Shown here: in pieces, positions 9,944 through 20,563 of the stretch
Position numbering within the stretch: position 1 is the stretch's first letter
How the letters are laid out: each line of letters opens with the position of its first letter
Assembly: GCF_016892705.1 (NCBI RefSeq)
Contig: NZ_JAFEMB010000005.1
Coordinates: forward strand, 248,001 to 312,000
Length of the DNA stretch: 64,000 bases
Reading direction: 5' to 3'
Source of the DNA: Microvirga pudoricolor
GTDB lineage: Bacteria; Pseudomonadota; Alphaproteobacteria; Rhizobiales; Beijerinckiaceae
Notes under the pieces: generated by a model
What the model was told of the DNA's origin: nothing
The model's database searches: none
The model's input: the letters and a program-made list of their open reading frames with translations, nothing else
Translations under genes and position numbers: made by a program

Positions 9944-11371
9944 ATGACCGTCGTCACCCGCTTCGCCCCCTCGCCGACCGGATTCCTGCACATCGGTGGC
10001 GGGCGCACCGCTCTGTTCAATTGGCTTTACGCCAAGCGCCACGGCGGCAAGATGCTCCTGCGCATCGAGGATACGGACCGGGAGCGCTCCACGGATGCCG
10101 CCATCGAGGCGATCCTCGACGGCCTCAAGTGGCTCGGCCTCGATTGGGACGGCGACGTGGTCTATCAATTCTCTCGCGCCGCCCGCCACAAGGAGGTGGC
10201 CGAGAGCCTTCTAGCTGAGGGACGAGCCTATTACTGCTACGCCACCCCCCAGGAACTCGAGGAGATGCGCGAAACGGCCCGTCGTGAGGGCCGACCCTCC
10301 CGCTACGATGGCCGCTGGCGCGACCGGGACCCTGCGGAAGCCCCCGAGGGTGTGAAACCCGTGATCCGCCTGAAGGCCCCGACCGAGGGCGAAACGGTGG
10401 TGGAGGACGCGGTGCAGGGCCGGGTGGTCTGGCAGAACAAGGACCTCGACGATCTCGTGCTCCTGCGCTCCGACGGCACGCCGACCTACATGCTGGCCGT
10501 CGTGGTGGACGATCACGACATGGACGTGACCCATGTCATCCGCGGCGACGACCACCTGACCAATGCCGCCCGGCAGACGCAGATCTACAAGGCCCTGGGC
10601 TGGGACGTGCCCCAAATGGCCCACGTGCCGCTCATTCATGGGCCGGATGGAGCCAAGCTCTCCAAGCGTCACGGCGCGCTCGGCGTCGAGGCGTACCGCA
10701 GCCTGGGCTACCTGCCCGAGGCCTTGAGAAATTATTTGGTGCGCCTCGGATGGAGCCACGGCGACCAGGAGATCTTCTCGACCGAGGAGCTGATCCAGGC
10801 CTTCGACCTGTCCAGCATCGGCCGTTCCCCGGCCCGGTTCGACTTCGCCAAGCTGGAGAACCTGAACGGCCATTACATGCGGCAGGCGGACGACGCCTAT
10901 CTGGTGGAGGCCATCGAGGGCTTGCTGCCGGAACTCGGCGATGAGCGCGGCCTCGGCCGCACCTTCCCGCCGGCTCTGAAGCAGAAGCTCGTGGCCGCCA
11001 TGCCGGGCCTGAAGGAGCGCGCCAAGACCCTCGTGGAACTGCTGGACAGCGCGTATTACCTTTACGCCCAGCGGCCTCTGAAGCTCGACGAGAAAGCCCA
11101 GAGCCTCCTGGGTGACGGCCGGGCCCGGCTCGACGGCATCCCGGCGAAGCTCCGGGCCGTGACGGATTGGTCGGCGGCCGGCGTGGAGGCCGTGGTGCGG
11201 GAACACGCGGAGGCGATCGGGGCCAAGCTCGGCCAGGTCGCGCAGCCCCTCCGGGCGGCCCTGACGGGGCGCGCCACGTCGCCCGGCCTGTTCGACGTGA
11301 TGGCCGTGCTGGGCAAGGACGAAACCCTGTCGCGGCTCGAGGATCAGCTGTCGAATGCACCAGCCGCATAG
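9944..11371 (+). CDS. gltX: Glutamate-tRNA ligase
   Basis: GltX charges tRNA-Glu, and often tRNA-Gln in alphaproteobacteria, where GatCAB then amidates it. The class I signatures are HIGG at residues 16-19 and KLSKR at 238-242. The Rossmann core ([10 protein letters not shown]) and the C-terminal helical anticodon-binding domain are complete at 475 aa. It lacks the Cys-rich zinc site of E. coli GltX; only Cys98 is present in that area. Alphaproteobacteria often have a second gltX, so this copy could be discriminating or non-discriminating. It is divergent from comEC and co-directional with gltA. Confidence 0.95.
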   Translation: MTVVTRFAPSPTGFLHIGGGRTALFNWLYAKRHGGKMLLRIEDTDRERSTDAAIEAILDGLKWLGLDWDGDVVYQFSRAARHKEVAESLLAEGRAYYCYATPQELEEMRETARREGRPSRYDGRWRDRDPAEAPEGVKPVIRLKAPTEGETVVEDAVQGRVVWQNKDLDDLVLLRSDGTPTYMLAVVVDDHDMDVTHVIRGDDHLTNAARQTQIYKALGWDVPQMAHVPLIHGPDGAKLSKRHGALGVEAYRSLGYLPEALRNYLVRLGWSHGDQEIFSTEELIQAFDLSSIGRSPARFDFAKLENLNGHYMRQADDAYLVEAIEGLLPELGDERGLGRTFPPALKQKLVAAMPGLKERAKTLVELLDSAYYLYAQRPLKLDEKAQSLLGDGRARLDGIPAKLRAVTDWSAAGVEAVVREHAEAIGAKLGQVAQPLRAALTGRATSPGLFDVMAVLGKDETLSRLEDQLSNAPAA

Positions 11372-11556
11372 CTGGGCGTTCTCTCTTTAGAGGTGCTTGC
11401 CCGCCGCATACGGATAAGCTACCGAAACGACCATATCCCACCGACCGGGAGCCTCAGGTCGGCAGCTTCGGAAGACCGGTTTCCCAAGCCCCCGGTTTTC
11501 CAAGTCCCTGGCTGCCCTAGGTTATGCTCGGCCTCCTGTTGAAAGGGCGAAGACGC

Positions 11557-12849
<1,293 letters not shown>

Positions 12850-12869
12850 AATCCGCCTTCCGAGACACG

Positions 12870-12895
12870 AAAAGGGGCCTTGTCGGCCCCTTTTT
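12870..12895 (+). terminator. Rho-independent terminator between gltA and the convergent gene
   Basis: AAAAGGGGCC, loop TTGTC, GGCCCCTTTTT gives a 10-bp stem with a T run on the plus strand and an A run on the other side, so it can stop transcription from both directions. It separates gltA from the convergent envelope operon. Confidence 0.85.
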
Positions 12896-12911
12896 CACGC
12901 GGTGGCGCCAC

Positions 12912-13505
12912 TTATTCCGGATACCCGACGCTGACCTTCTGTACGCGGGGCTTGACGGCCTGTATGCCTTTCGAGGCCGAGCTGAACTGCGTATCGCCGC
13001 CGACCCGGTTCAGAGCGGTTTCGCTCGCTTTCTCGTCGGGCTCGAACACCACGAGCAAGCTACACCCACCCGGCACGGCGGCGAGTTTGCCCTTTTTCCA
13101 GTCCGAGGCGGTGCCGCCGTAATCCCAGTTGAAGCCGTAGAGAGAAAAAGGCTTCCCGTTAGCGGCTTCGACGCCTTTCAGATCCATGCCGACGCGTATG
13201 CCTTGCGGACCCGTCCAACCGGTTCCGGCGATTTGAATGGAGGCGGGACGGGCTTGGCGCGCTTCATCGAGCCAGAACACCTCCACGCGGCGGGCATCGT
13301 CCTTCGGGTAGATCACGCTCGCCTTGGTCTCCACACCCTCGGCGCCGTCGACGGTCTCGACCACGACGTTGGCAGCCCCGTAGGCTTCGACGAGGCGCTT
13401 GTGGCTCGAATCCTTCGCAAACGGGCCCTGGCATGCCAATTCGTCCGCCTGGGCGGCACCGACGCCGAGGATTGTGGCCCATACCAGTCCATGGAATCGT
13501 TTCAT
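12912..13505 (-). CDS. Secreted protein of unknown function, last gene of the lpx operon
   Basis: A 197-aa protein with a Sec signal peptide: basic start MKRFH, hydrophobic core, and an AQA/DE cleavage site after residue 20. The mature part has two cysteines, Cys25 and Cys148, that could form a disulfide, and Trp/Gly-rich stretches such as GTGWTGPQG and GFNWDYGG suggesting a beta-rich fold. I recognise it only as a conserved hypothetical family of Hyphomicrobiales. It follows lpxB on the same strand with a GGAGG ribosome-binding site 39 bp downstream, so it is probably made with the lipid A and BAM genes; a periplasmic envelope role is plausible but unproven. Confidence 0.8.
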   Translation of the reverse strand: MKRFHGLVWATILGVGAAQADELACQGPFAKDSSHKRLVEAYGAANVVVETVDGAEGVETKASVIYPKDDARRVEVFWLDEARQARPASIQIAGTGWTGPQGIRVGMDLKGVEAANGKPFSLYGFNWDYGGTASDWKKGKLAAVPGGCSLLVVFEPDEKASETALNRVGGDTQFSSASKGIQAVKPRVQKVSVGYPE

Positions 13506-13544
13506 GCCCGCGCCTCCGATCGATATATCGTAAGCGCAGATACG

Positions 13545-14726
13545 CTAACGCCTCAAGGGCGCGAGCCGTTGCACTATGTCGGCCACGATCCGGGACGCCC
13601 GTTCGCTCGGACGTTCGTCGCCAATCTGCATGAGCGCATCGAGGCGCCGGAGCGCGTTCTCCTGCCTCCGCCGTTCCGGGGTATCGGACAGGAGCGGCAA
13701 CAGGGCTGCCGCGAGAGTCTCAGGCGTGCAATTCTCCTGAATCAGTTCCGGGATCGCGTTCTCACCGAGCACCAGATTCGTCAAAACGATGGACTGGGCC
13801 TTGATCAGCGGGCGCAGGATCATGGCCTCGACCGGCGAGACCTTATAGGCCACGACCATCGGAACGCCGGACAGGCCGAGTTCCAAGGTGACAGTGCCCG
13901 AGGCCGCGAGTGCAGCGTCAGCCGTGCGAAAGGCGTCCCACTTGGCGGCCTCGCCTTGCACGATTCTTGGTCGGACGCTCCAAGCGGATGCCTTGCGCGC
14001 AATCTCCTCCACAAGATGTGGCACCGCCGGAATCGTGACCTCGTAAGGACGAACCGAGCGCTGTTGCAAGAGCGCCAAAGCGTCTCCGAACGTGTCCATC
14101 AGGCGGCCGACCTCGGAACGGCGGCTGCCCGGCAGCACAAGGAGGTGCACCGGGCCGTTCTCGCTCAAGCCTCGCTCGCCCTCCGGCCGAAGTTCCTGGA
14201 GGCGCTCGATGAGGGGATGGCCCACATAGGTAGTCGGAGGTCCGCCCAGACGCCTGTGCTCCTCCGGCTCGAAGGGTAGAAGCGCCAGGAGATGGTCCAC
14301 ATAAGCCCGCATCTTGGCCGCCCGGCCCGGACGCCACGCCCAGACGGAGGGGCTGACATAATCCACGATGGGAATGCCGGGCGCGCGCTTGCGTACCGCC
14401 TTGGCGACCCGGTGGGTAAAATCCGGGCTGTCGACGATGACGAGGATGTCGGGTCGCGCGGCCACGACGGCATCCGCCGTCAGTCGGATGCGCCGGAGGA
14501 TCGTCGTCAGGCGCGCCATGACGGCCACGAATCCCATGACGGCGATGTCTTCCTGAGGAAACAGGCTCTTCAGCCCCTCCCGCTCCATGGCGTGGCCGCC
14601 GACGCCGCCGAAGGCGATCGAATGGGCACCGAGCCGCTCCTTGAGCGCCCGCATGAGCTTCGCGCCGAGTTGGTCCCCGGATTCCTCACCCGTCACGATC
14701 CAGATGGAGAGCGGTTTCTCAGTCAC
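13545..14726 (-). CDS. lpxB: Lipid-A-disaccharide synthase
   Basis: LpxB joins UDP-2,3-diacylglucosamine and lipid X to form the lipid A disaccharide at the inner membrane. The start is a GTG (VTEKPLSIW) that overlaps the lpxI stop by 8 bp, giving 393 aa; the frame remains open upstream inside lpxI but family alignment begins here. Signatures are VTGEESGDQLGAKL near the start, SPSVWAWRPGRA, YVGHPL and LPGSRRSEV, typical of this GT19 glycosyltransferase. The overlap with lpxI suggests coupled synthesis of the enzymes for consecutive steps. Confidence 0.94.
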   Translation of the reverse strand: MTEKPLSIWIVTGEESGDQLGAKLMRALKERLGAHSIAFGGVGGHAMEREGLKSLFPQEDIAVMGFVAVMARLTTILRRIRLTADAVVAARPDILVIVDSPDFTHRVAKAVRKRAPGIPIVDYVSPSVWAWRPGRAAKMRAYVDHLLALLPFEPEEHRRLGGPPTTYVGHPLIERLQELRPEGERGLSENGPVHLLVLPGSRRSEVGRLMDTFGDALALLQQRSVRPYEVTIPAVPHLVEEIARKASAWSVRPRIVQGEAAKWDAFRTADAALAASGTVTLELGLSGVPMVVAYKVSPVEAMILRPLIKAQSIVLTNLVLGENAIPELIQENCTPETLAAALLPLLSDTPERRRQENALRRLDALMQIGDERPSERASRIVADIVQRLAPLRR

Positions 14727-15585
14727 CTTGGCGCTCCATCCAAGGCAGCTCGACAGCCTTGATGAAAAGACCGAGCCGGTCGGCCGTCGCGACGGTCTTG
14801 AGCTGGTCGACCACGAGGGTCGAGCCACTGCCGATGGCGACGCCGGACAGGCCCGCCCTGGCGGCTTCCTCGATTGTGCGGGGACCGATGGCCGGCATAT
14901 CGACCCGCAGATCCTGGCCCTTCTTGGCAGCCTTGATGAGGACGCCTCCCTCCCTGCGTCGCTTGAGGCCGAGGAACGACTGGCGCTGCGCCTTCACGCG
15001 GCCGAGCATTCGATCCGTACCCTCCGGTCCCTCGATGGCGAGCACATGACGCTCCGCGATCACGGCCCCCTGGCCGATGTCGAAGGCGGACAACGAATCG
15101 AGCAGATCGATACCCACGGCGATGGCCTGGCTGTCGCCCTCCCCCGGCACGAAACTGCCGCGCAAGGACGGCGGCGCGACGAGATCCGGCGCGAGTTCGT
15201 GAACGCCGACCACCCGGTGGCCGCGCTCCTCCAGGAGCATGACGGCGCCGCGCAGCACCTGATCGTCGCCGCGCGTGATGACGTCCTTCACCTCCTGCAT
15301 GTTGCGCAGAAGAGAATAGGCGCCGAGCAGGGCCGCGAAGCCGGGACGGCGCACGGCGCCGACCAGGGAGACGGCTTCAGGCCGCCAGGCGGCCAAAGTG
15401 TCCGTAATGGTCTTCAGGTCGAGCAGATCGACCACCGCGTGGGCGCGACGTCGCAGCTCAGGCTCGGCGAACCCGCGAAACGCCAGGATGCGAACGTCCT
15501 GCCCCCGACGCTGGAGGTCATCCGCCAGCTCGATGGGAAGCCGCCCGGAACCGGCGACGAGCGCGATCGGGCCCTGCGAGCCCAT
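14719..15585 (-). CDS. lpxI: UDP-2,3-diacylglucosamine pyrophosphatase LpxI
   Basis: LpxI cleaves UDP-2,3-diacylglucosamine to lipid X and UMP. It is the alphaproteobacterial substitute for LpxH and is unrelated to it in sequence. The 288-aa protein begins IALVAGSGRLPIELA and contains the LVGAVRRPGF and KAAKKGQDLRVDMPAIGP segments of the DUF1009 family. It sits between lpxA and lpxB: the lpxA stop and its ATG share one base (TGATG), and its end overlaps lpxB. That position in the pathway order supports the assignment. Confidence 0.92.
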   Translation of the reverse strand: MGSQGPIALVAGSGRLPIELADDLQRRGQDVRILAFRGFAEPELRRRAHAVVDLLDLKTITDTLAAWRPEAVSLVGAVRRPGFAALLGAYSLLRNMQEVKDVITRGDDQVLRGAVMLLEERGHRVVGVHELAPDLVAPPSLRGSFVPGEGDSQAIAVGIDLLDSLSAFDIGQGAVIAERHVLAIEGPEGTDRMLGRVKAQRQSFLGLKRRREGGVLIKAAKKGQDLRVDMPAIGPRTIEEAARAGLSGVAIGSGSTLVVDQLKTVATADRLGLFIKAVELPWMERQGD

Positions 15586-16388
15586 CAGGCCGAACCGAGG
15601 GGGTCCTTCGGGGTGCAGATTGCCCGCTCCTTGCCCTCTCGGATGAAGTCCAGAATCTCATGCACGAAGGGGTGGCTCGCGAACTCGCCCGCGACGTCCT
15701 CCACCCGCTCCGTTAGGGTTCCCTCATCTGCGAAAAGCAGCCGATAGGCGCGGCGGATATCGTGGATCTGATCCCGCGTGAAGTTGCGGCGGCGCATGCC
15801 GATGATGTTGAGCCCCGCCAGATGCGCCCGGTTGCCGATAGCCATGCCGTAGGGAATCAGGTCGTTCTCAAGACCCGACATGCCGCCCACGAAGGCGTGG
15901 GACCCGACGCGGGCAAACTGGATGACCGCCGATCCGCCGCCGAAAATCACGAAATCACCCACCGTGACATGGCCCGCCAGCATGACGTTGTTGGACAGGA
16001 TGCAATCGTTGCCCACCTTCGTGTCGTGGCCCACATGGGAGTTGGCCAGGAAGGCGCACCGGTCGCCGACGACGGTCTTCAGACCGCCACCCTCGGTGCC
16101 GGGATTGATCGTCACGCCCTCGCGGATCATGCAGTCCGACCCGATCGTGAGGGTCGAGGCCTCGCCGCGATACTTCAGGTCCTGGGGAATATGCCCGACG
16201 GACGCGAAGGGAAAGATGCGGGTACGGGCACCGATGGTGGTCTTACCGGCAACCGCCGCATGGCTGATGAGGTGGCAGCCGTCGCCGAGTTCGACCTCCG
16301 GGCCGACCGTGCAGAACGGCCCGATGGTGACGCCCTCGCCGATCTTGGCGCCATCCTCGACGACGGATGAGGGATGAATGGTCGCCAT
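15585..16388 (-). CDS. lpxA: UDP-N-acetylglucosamine O-acyltransferase
   Basis: LpxA transfers a hydroxyacyl chain from ACP to UDP-GlcNAc, the first step of lipid A synthesis. The 267-aa protein is built of hexapeptide repeats forming a left-handed beta helix (residues 1-190) and a helical C terminus. The conserved HIPQDLKYRGE loop and catalytic His121 in NSHVGHD are present. It shares one base with both fabZ and lpxI (TGATG junctions), so the three are translationally coupled. Confidence 0.96.
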   Translation of the reverse strand: MATIHPSSVVEDGAKIGEGVTIGPFCTVGPEVELGDGCHLISHAAVAGKTTIGARTRIFPFASVGHIPQDLKYRGEASTLTIGSDCMIREGVTINPGTEGGGLKTVVGDRCAFLANSHVGHDTKVGNDCILSNNVMLAGHVTVGDFVIFGGGSAVIQFARVGSHAFVGGMSGLENDLIPYGMAIGNRAHLAGLNIIGMRRRNFTRDQIHDIRRAYRLLFADEGTLTERVEDVAGEFASHPFVHEILDFIREGKERAICTPKDPLGSA

Positions 16389-16852
16389 CAGTCCATCACC
16401 AGCATCGCGCTAACCTCGGCTTCGCAGACGAGATTGCCGTCCACTTTGGCTTCGCCCTTGTACCACCACATGTTCCGGCGGTTGTTGAGCTTCTTCATGT
16501 GGAACTCGACCCGATCCCCCGGCTCCACGGGCTTGCGGAACTTCACCTTGTCGATGGTCATGAAGAAGACCTGCTTGGGCTTCGCCTGCTGGGCGATCTT
16601 CGACGCCACGCAGATTGCACCAGCCGTCTGGGCCATGCCCTCGATCAGGAAGACGCCCGGATAGATCGGCCGCGACGGAAAGTGGCCCTGGAACTGCGGC
16701 TCGTTGTAGGTGATGTTCTTGATTCCGATGCAGGAATTGTCACCGTCGATCTCGATGATCTTGTCGACCAGCAGGAACGGATACCGGTGCGGGAGCAGAT
16801 CCAGAATCTGCATGATGTCGGCGGTCTGAAGCGTCTTGGGCGCCTCGGTCAT
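16388..16852 (-). CDS. fabZ: 3-hydroxyacyl-ACP dehydratase FabZ
   Basis: FabZ dehydrates 3-hydroxyacyl-ACP in fatty acid elongation and competes with LpxA and LpxD for the same hydroxyacyl-ACP pool, which explains its place between their genes. The hot-dog protein is 154 aa with the [11 protein letters not shown] motif, catalytic His57 in GHFP and Glu71 in IEGMAQ; the common EAMAQ form is EGMAQ here. Its stop shares a base with the lpxA start. Confidence 0.96.
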   Translation of the reverse strand: MTEAPKTLQTADIMQILDLLPHRYPFLLVDKIIEIDGDNSCIGIKNITYNEPQFQGHFPSRPIYPGVFLIEGMAQTAGAICVASKIAQQAKPKQVFFMTIDKVKFRKPVEPGDRVEFHMKKLNNRRNMWWYKGEAKVDGNLVCEAEVSAMLVMD

Positions 16853-16879
16853 GGCGTTAAACTCCGGTCCTGACGGCGA

Positions 16880-17956
16880 TCAACTGGGTTCGCCATCGCT
16901 CTTGCTGGCGGAATTGCTGGAATCCTCGTGGGATGCAAGCTTTTTCAGGGCATGGATCTCGCGGAACCACTCGCGCATGGGCCGGGCGGGCACGCCGCCC
17001 CATCGGGCTCCAGCGGGCACGTCACCGTTGACGCCGCTCGTGGCTGCGATCTGGGCGCCCATGCCGATGCGCACATGGCCCTTCACCGCCACTTGGCCGC
17101 CGAGCGCGACGAAATCTTCGATCGTCGTCGAACCGGCGATGCCGACCTGGGCGACGATCACGCAATGGCGGCCGATCACCACGTTGTGGGCGATCTGCAC
17201 GAGGTTATCGATCTTGGTCCCCTCGCCGATCACGGTGTCGCGGCTGGCGCCCCGGTCAACGGTGGTGTTGGAGCCGATCTCCACGTCGTCCTGGATGATG
17301 ACCCGGCCAACCTGCGGCACCTTCAGGTGCCCCTGCGGCCCCATGGCGAAACCGAACCCGTCCTGCCCGATCCTGACCCCCGGATGGAGAATGACCCGAT
17401 TTCCGATATAGGCGTGGGAGATCGTGACCTGTGCGGCGATCGTGCAGTCCCGGCCGATCTTCACGTTCGCGCCGATCACCGTCTGGGCGCCGACCAGCGT
17501 CCCGGACCCGATCTCCGCCCCGGGGCCGACGACGGCGCCCGGATCGAGCCGGACGCCATGTTCGAGGCGCGCGGAGGGATGCACGAAGCAGCCCGGGGAG
17601 ATGCCCGTGGACGCAAAGGCCGATTCCGGCCGCATCGCACTCGGGAACATGAGCGCCATGACGCCGGCGAAGACCCGGTAGGCCTGCGGCGTCACGAGAG
17701 CGACGGAGCCGGCGGGGACTTTTGAGGCAAATCGGGGCGTGACCAAGACGGCCGCCGCTCCGGTGGCCGCCAGCGCGGACCCGTAGGCCGCGTTGTCCAT
17801 ATAGGCGAGATCCGTCGGCCCGGCATTCTCCAGGGGAGCAACCCCGCGAAGCAAAAGCTCCCCGTCGATGCCGTCGGGGAGCGTGGCGCGGGCCATCTCC
17901 GCTACCTGACGCAACGTAAGCGTTCGGGCCTGCGGGAAGAAGCTTGTATCGGTCAT
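16880..17956 (-). CDS. lpxD: UDP-3-O-acylglucosamine N-acyltransferase
   Basis: LpxD adds the second hydroxyacyl chain, to the glucosamine amine, in lipid A synthesis. It has an N-terminal uridine-binding domain (residues 1-110), a long hexapeptide-repeat beta helix, and the catalytic region QIAHNVVIG followed by [15 protein letters not shown]. The 358-aa length is normal. The C terminus has a Ser-rich tail (SNSASKSDG) beyond the core. It is preceded by bamA with a hairpin between them. Confidence 0.95.
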   Translation of the reverse strand: MTDTSFFPQARTLTLRQVAEMARATLPDGIDGELLLRGVAPLENAGPTDLAYMDNAAYGSALAATGAAAVLVTPRFASKVPAGSVALVTPQAYRVFAGVMALMFPSAMRPESAFASTGISPGCFVHPSARLEHGVRLDPGAVVGPGAEIGSGTLVGAQTVIGANVKIGRDCTIAAQVTISHAYIGNRVILHPGVRIGQDGFGFAMGPQGHLKVPQVGRVIIQDDVEIGSNTTVDRGASRDTVIGEGTKIDNLVQIAHNVVIGRHCVIVAQVGIAGSTTIEDFVALGGQVAVKGHVRIGMGAQIAATSGVNGDVPAGARWGGVPARPMREWFREIHALKKLASHEDSSNSASKSDGEPS

Positions 17957-17967
17957 GCAGAAAGTTC

Positions 17968-17989
17968 GAGGGCGCCTCTCGGCGCCCTC
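17968..17989 (-). promoter_or_regulatory. Hairpin between bamA and lpxD with a GAGA tetraloop
   Basis: On the transcribed strand GAGGGCGCC-GAGA-GGCGCCCTC forms a perfect 9-bp stem capped by a GNRA tetraloop. No T run follows, so it is more likely an mRNA-stabilising or processing element, or a partial attenuator, than a full terminator. It lies between the bamA stop and the lpxD start. Confidence 0.5.
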
Positions 17990-17995
17990 TCCAGA

Positions 17996-20401
17996 TCAGA
18001 AGCGTGTGCCGCCCGAGAAGCGGAAGGCCTGTGTCTTGTCGCCGCCATACTTGACGCCGTTCGAAGCCAGGATGCCCTCGTCCTTCGACAGCGCGATGGC
18101 GTAGTCGAACCGGATCGGTCCGAGCGGCGAGGTCCAGAGGATCGAAGCGCCCACCGAGGAGCGGATCGTCTTGCTGTCGCGGACCAGGATACACTCCTGG
18201 GCGTTGATCAGGTTCTGGGTGCAGCCGGCGCCCACCGGTGCATAACCGTCGATGATGCCATTGCCGTTGGTGTCGAACACGGTCGGGCCCTTGTAGCCAA
18301 ACAGCGTACCGGCATCCGCGAACACCGCGCCCTTCAGGCCCAGGTCGCGCGGCAGGCCCCAGATCGGGAACTGCAGCTCGAGCGACCCGCCGAAATAGGT
18401 GGAGCCGCCGATGGCGTTGGCGTTGGTGTCCAGGCTCGACACGTCGCGCGGGCCGATGCCGTTGGTGGCGAAGCCGCGCACGAGGGACGGGCCGAGGAAG
18501 AACTGATCCACGATGCGCAGATCGCCGCCGCCCGTGTTCGCGTTGTTGTTCTTGCCCAGGCCCTGGATGTGACCGCCCTGGACGCGGGCGATACCGACCA
18601 CGTCGTCGAGAACCTCGTAATAGTAACGAGCGTCACCCGTGGCGCGGAAGTAGCGGGAATCGCCGCCGAGACCGGCAAAGTCCGTCTTGGCCTCGGCCCA
18701 GAAGCCGTTGCGCGGATCCTTGGTGTTGTCGAGGGTGTTGTAGTTGAACGTCAGGCCGGCGAGAGAGGTCAGGGTCTTGCCCTGCGATTCCTTGATCGCC
18801 AGCGAGGCTTCGCCGTTCGCTTCGCAGAAGTAGCGATTGGCCGTGCCATTGGGGTTCAGCTCGGTGTAGCCCGCGATCGGAATGGAGCAGTCGTTGTACG
18901 GCTGGTCGTAGTCGTTCGGGATCTCAAGATCCTGCTGGTACAGCGAATAGCGCGCCGTGATCGTGAACTCTTCCGTGAACGGCAGGCCGAGGCGGAGCTG
19001 GCCGCCGGTCATGCGGTTCTCGTAGCGCGAGTACCGGGTCTGGTCGCTGAACTTCGAGAACAGGTCGATACCGGCTGCCAAGCGATAGCCAAGGAAGTAC
19101 GGCTCGGTGAACGAGAAGTCGACGCCATTGGAGCGCTGACCGAGCTGACCCGCGAGGCGGACGTACTGGCCGCGGCCCAGGAAGTTGGTCTCGCTGACCG
19201 CCACCTCGCCGATGAAGCCGTCGGAGGTCGAGTAGCCGCCCGACACCGAGAAGGCGCCGGTGGACTGATCCTCCACATCCACGTTCACGACGACGCGATC
19301 GGGCGCGGAGCCCGGCTCGTTGGAGATGCGGACGCGCTTGAAGTAGCCGAGGTTGTTCAGGCGGCGTTCCGCTCGGTCGACGAGCACCTTGTTGTAGGGG
19401 TCGCCTTCACCGAGGTCGAACTCACGGCGGATCACGTAGTCGCGGGTACGGCTGTTGCCCCGGACGTTGATGCGCTCGATGTAGACACGCGGCCCGTCCT
19501 CGACCACGTAGCCGAGGTTGATGGTGGCGGTAGCGGGGTCGCGGGTGCCGATCGGACGGACCTGCGCGAAGGCATGGCCGTCGCGAACCACGTCGGTGGT
19601 GATGTTCTGAAGCGACTTCTCGACGGCATCTGCATTGTAGACGGAGCCGGCGGAGACGCCGATATCGTTCCGAAGGGCGTCGGCGTTCACGCCTGGGATG
19701 CGGGATTCCACGTTCACGCTGCCGACGCGGTACTGCTGTCCCTCATCCACGGCGATCGTGATGATGTAGCCTTCTTCCGCCGGATCGAACGTCACGTCGC
19801 TGGACACGAGACGGTAATCGGCGAAGCCGTTCTTGAGGTAATAGCGGCGGATCAGCTCGAGATCGTTGGACACGCGGTCCGGATCGTAGATGTCCGTGCT
19901 CTTCAGGAAGCTCAGCAGGTTGCTCTCGGTCGTCGTCATGACGCCGCGCAGACGGCTGGCGGAAATCTGGTTGTTGCCGACGAAGCGGATCTCGGCCACG
20001 CCGGTCTTGTCGCCCTCGTTGATCGTGTAGACCACGTCGACCGTGCCGTTGGGCAGATCCACGAGACGCGGGGTGACCGCGGCGAGGCCGCGGCCCTGGC
20101 GGCGGTAGACCTCGAGGATCCGCTGCACGTCGGCATCGACGGCCGCCTGGCTGTACCGGGTCCGGGCCCGGACCTGGAGGTCACCCTCGATCAGGCCCTT
20201 CTCGACCCGCTTGTTGCCCTCGATGACAACGCGGTTGATCACGGGCCCCTGTGCGGCCGCTGCTACGCGCCTGCTTCCCGGATTGGCCACCTGCTGCGCG
20301 AAAGCGGTCTCGGCGGCAGTGACTCCGGCAATCATGGCCGTCACGGCTATGGCTGCAGTCCTGGCCGGCTTTTTCCGGCGTGGCGTGGTCGTCGACATCA
20401 T
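17996..20401 (-). CDS. bamA: Outer membrane protein assembly factor BamA
   Basis: BamA is the essential Omp85 insertase that folds beta-barrel proteins into the outer membrane. I start it at the ATG pair opening MMSTTTPRRKK, which leads a signal peptide with cleavage near TAFAQ; a GTG and an ATG 30 and 24 bp farther upstream are alternatives. The roughly 800-aa protein has five POTRA repeats (about 60-410), then a 16-stranded barrel with the lid-lock motif VRGFATNGIGPRD and a C-terminal Phe after SGGTR. Two Cys pairs and a DTNGNGIID calcium-loop-like motif (residues 710-718) lie in predicted loops. rseP upstream and lpxD downstream are the usual neighbours. Confidence 0.95.
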   Translation of the reverse strand: MMSTTTPRRKKPARTAAIAVTAMIAGVTAAETAFAQQVANPGSRRVAAAAQGPVINRVVIEGNKRVEKGLIEGDLQVRARTRYSQAAVDADVQRILEVYRRQGRGLAAVTPRLVDLPNGTVDVVYTINEGDKTGVAEIRFVGNNQISASRLRGVMTTTESNLLSFLKSTDIYDPDRVSNDLELIRRYYLKNGFADYRLVSSDVTFDPAEEGYIITIAVDEGQQYRVGSVNVESRIPGVNADALRNDIGVSAGSVYNADAVEKSLQNITTDVVRDGHAFAQVRPIGTRDPATATINLGYVVEDGPRVYIERINVRGNSRTRDYVIRREFDLGEGDPYNKVLVDRAERRLNNLGYFKRVRISNEPGSAPDRVVVNVDVEDQSTGAFSVSGGYSTSDGFIGEVAVSETNFLGRGQYVRLAGQLGQRSNGVDFSFTEPYFLGYRLAAGIDLFSKFSDQTRYSRYENRMTGGQLRLGLPFTEEFTITARYSLYQQDLEIPNDYDQPYNDCSIPIAGYTELNPNGTANRYFCEANGEASLAIKESQGKTLTSLAGLTFNYNTLDNTKDPRNGFWAEAKTDFAGLGGDSRYFRATGDARYYYEVLDDVVGIARVQGGHIQGLGKNNNANTGGGDLRIVDQFFLGPSLVRGFATNGIGPRDVSSLDTNANAIGGSTYFGGSLELQFPIWGLPRDLGLKGAVFADAGTLFGYKGPTVFDTNGNGIIDGYAPVGAGCTQNLINAQECILVRDSKTIRSSVGASILWTSPLGPIRFDYAIALSKDEGILASNGVKYGGDKTQAFRFSGGTRF

Positions 20402-20485
20402 CAACTGGCCCGTCTCTTTATTCATGTACACAGCGGGTCACCCCCGCAGGCCGGGGACGACAGCCCCCAACCTTATCGGTCACCG

Positions 20486-20513
20486 CTTGTACAAACTTTC
20501 GCCGCTATTGCAA
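20486..20513 (-). promoter_or_regulatory. Possible bamA promoter
   Basis: TTGCAA-N16-TACAAG lies about 85-112 bp upstream of the chosen bamA start, in the 130-bp gap after rseP. Each hexamer matches four of six consensus bases. It may give BAM and lipid A genes a supply independent of the upstream translation-factor genes. Confidence 0.35.
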
Positions 20514-20563
20514 ACGGCCCCTTGCTCAACAGAGTAGCAATTTTACCGGGCGTGGCCTGCGTG

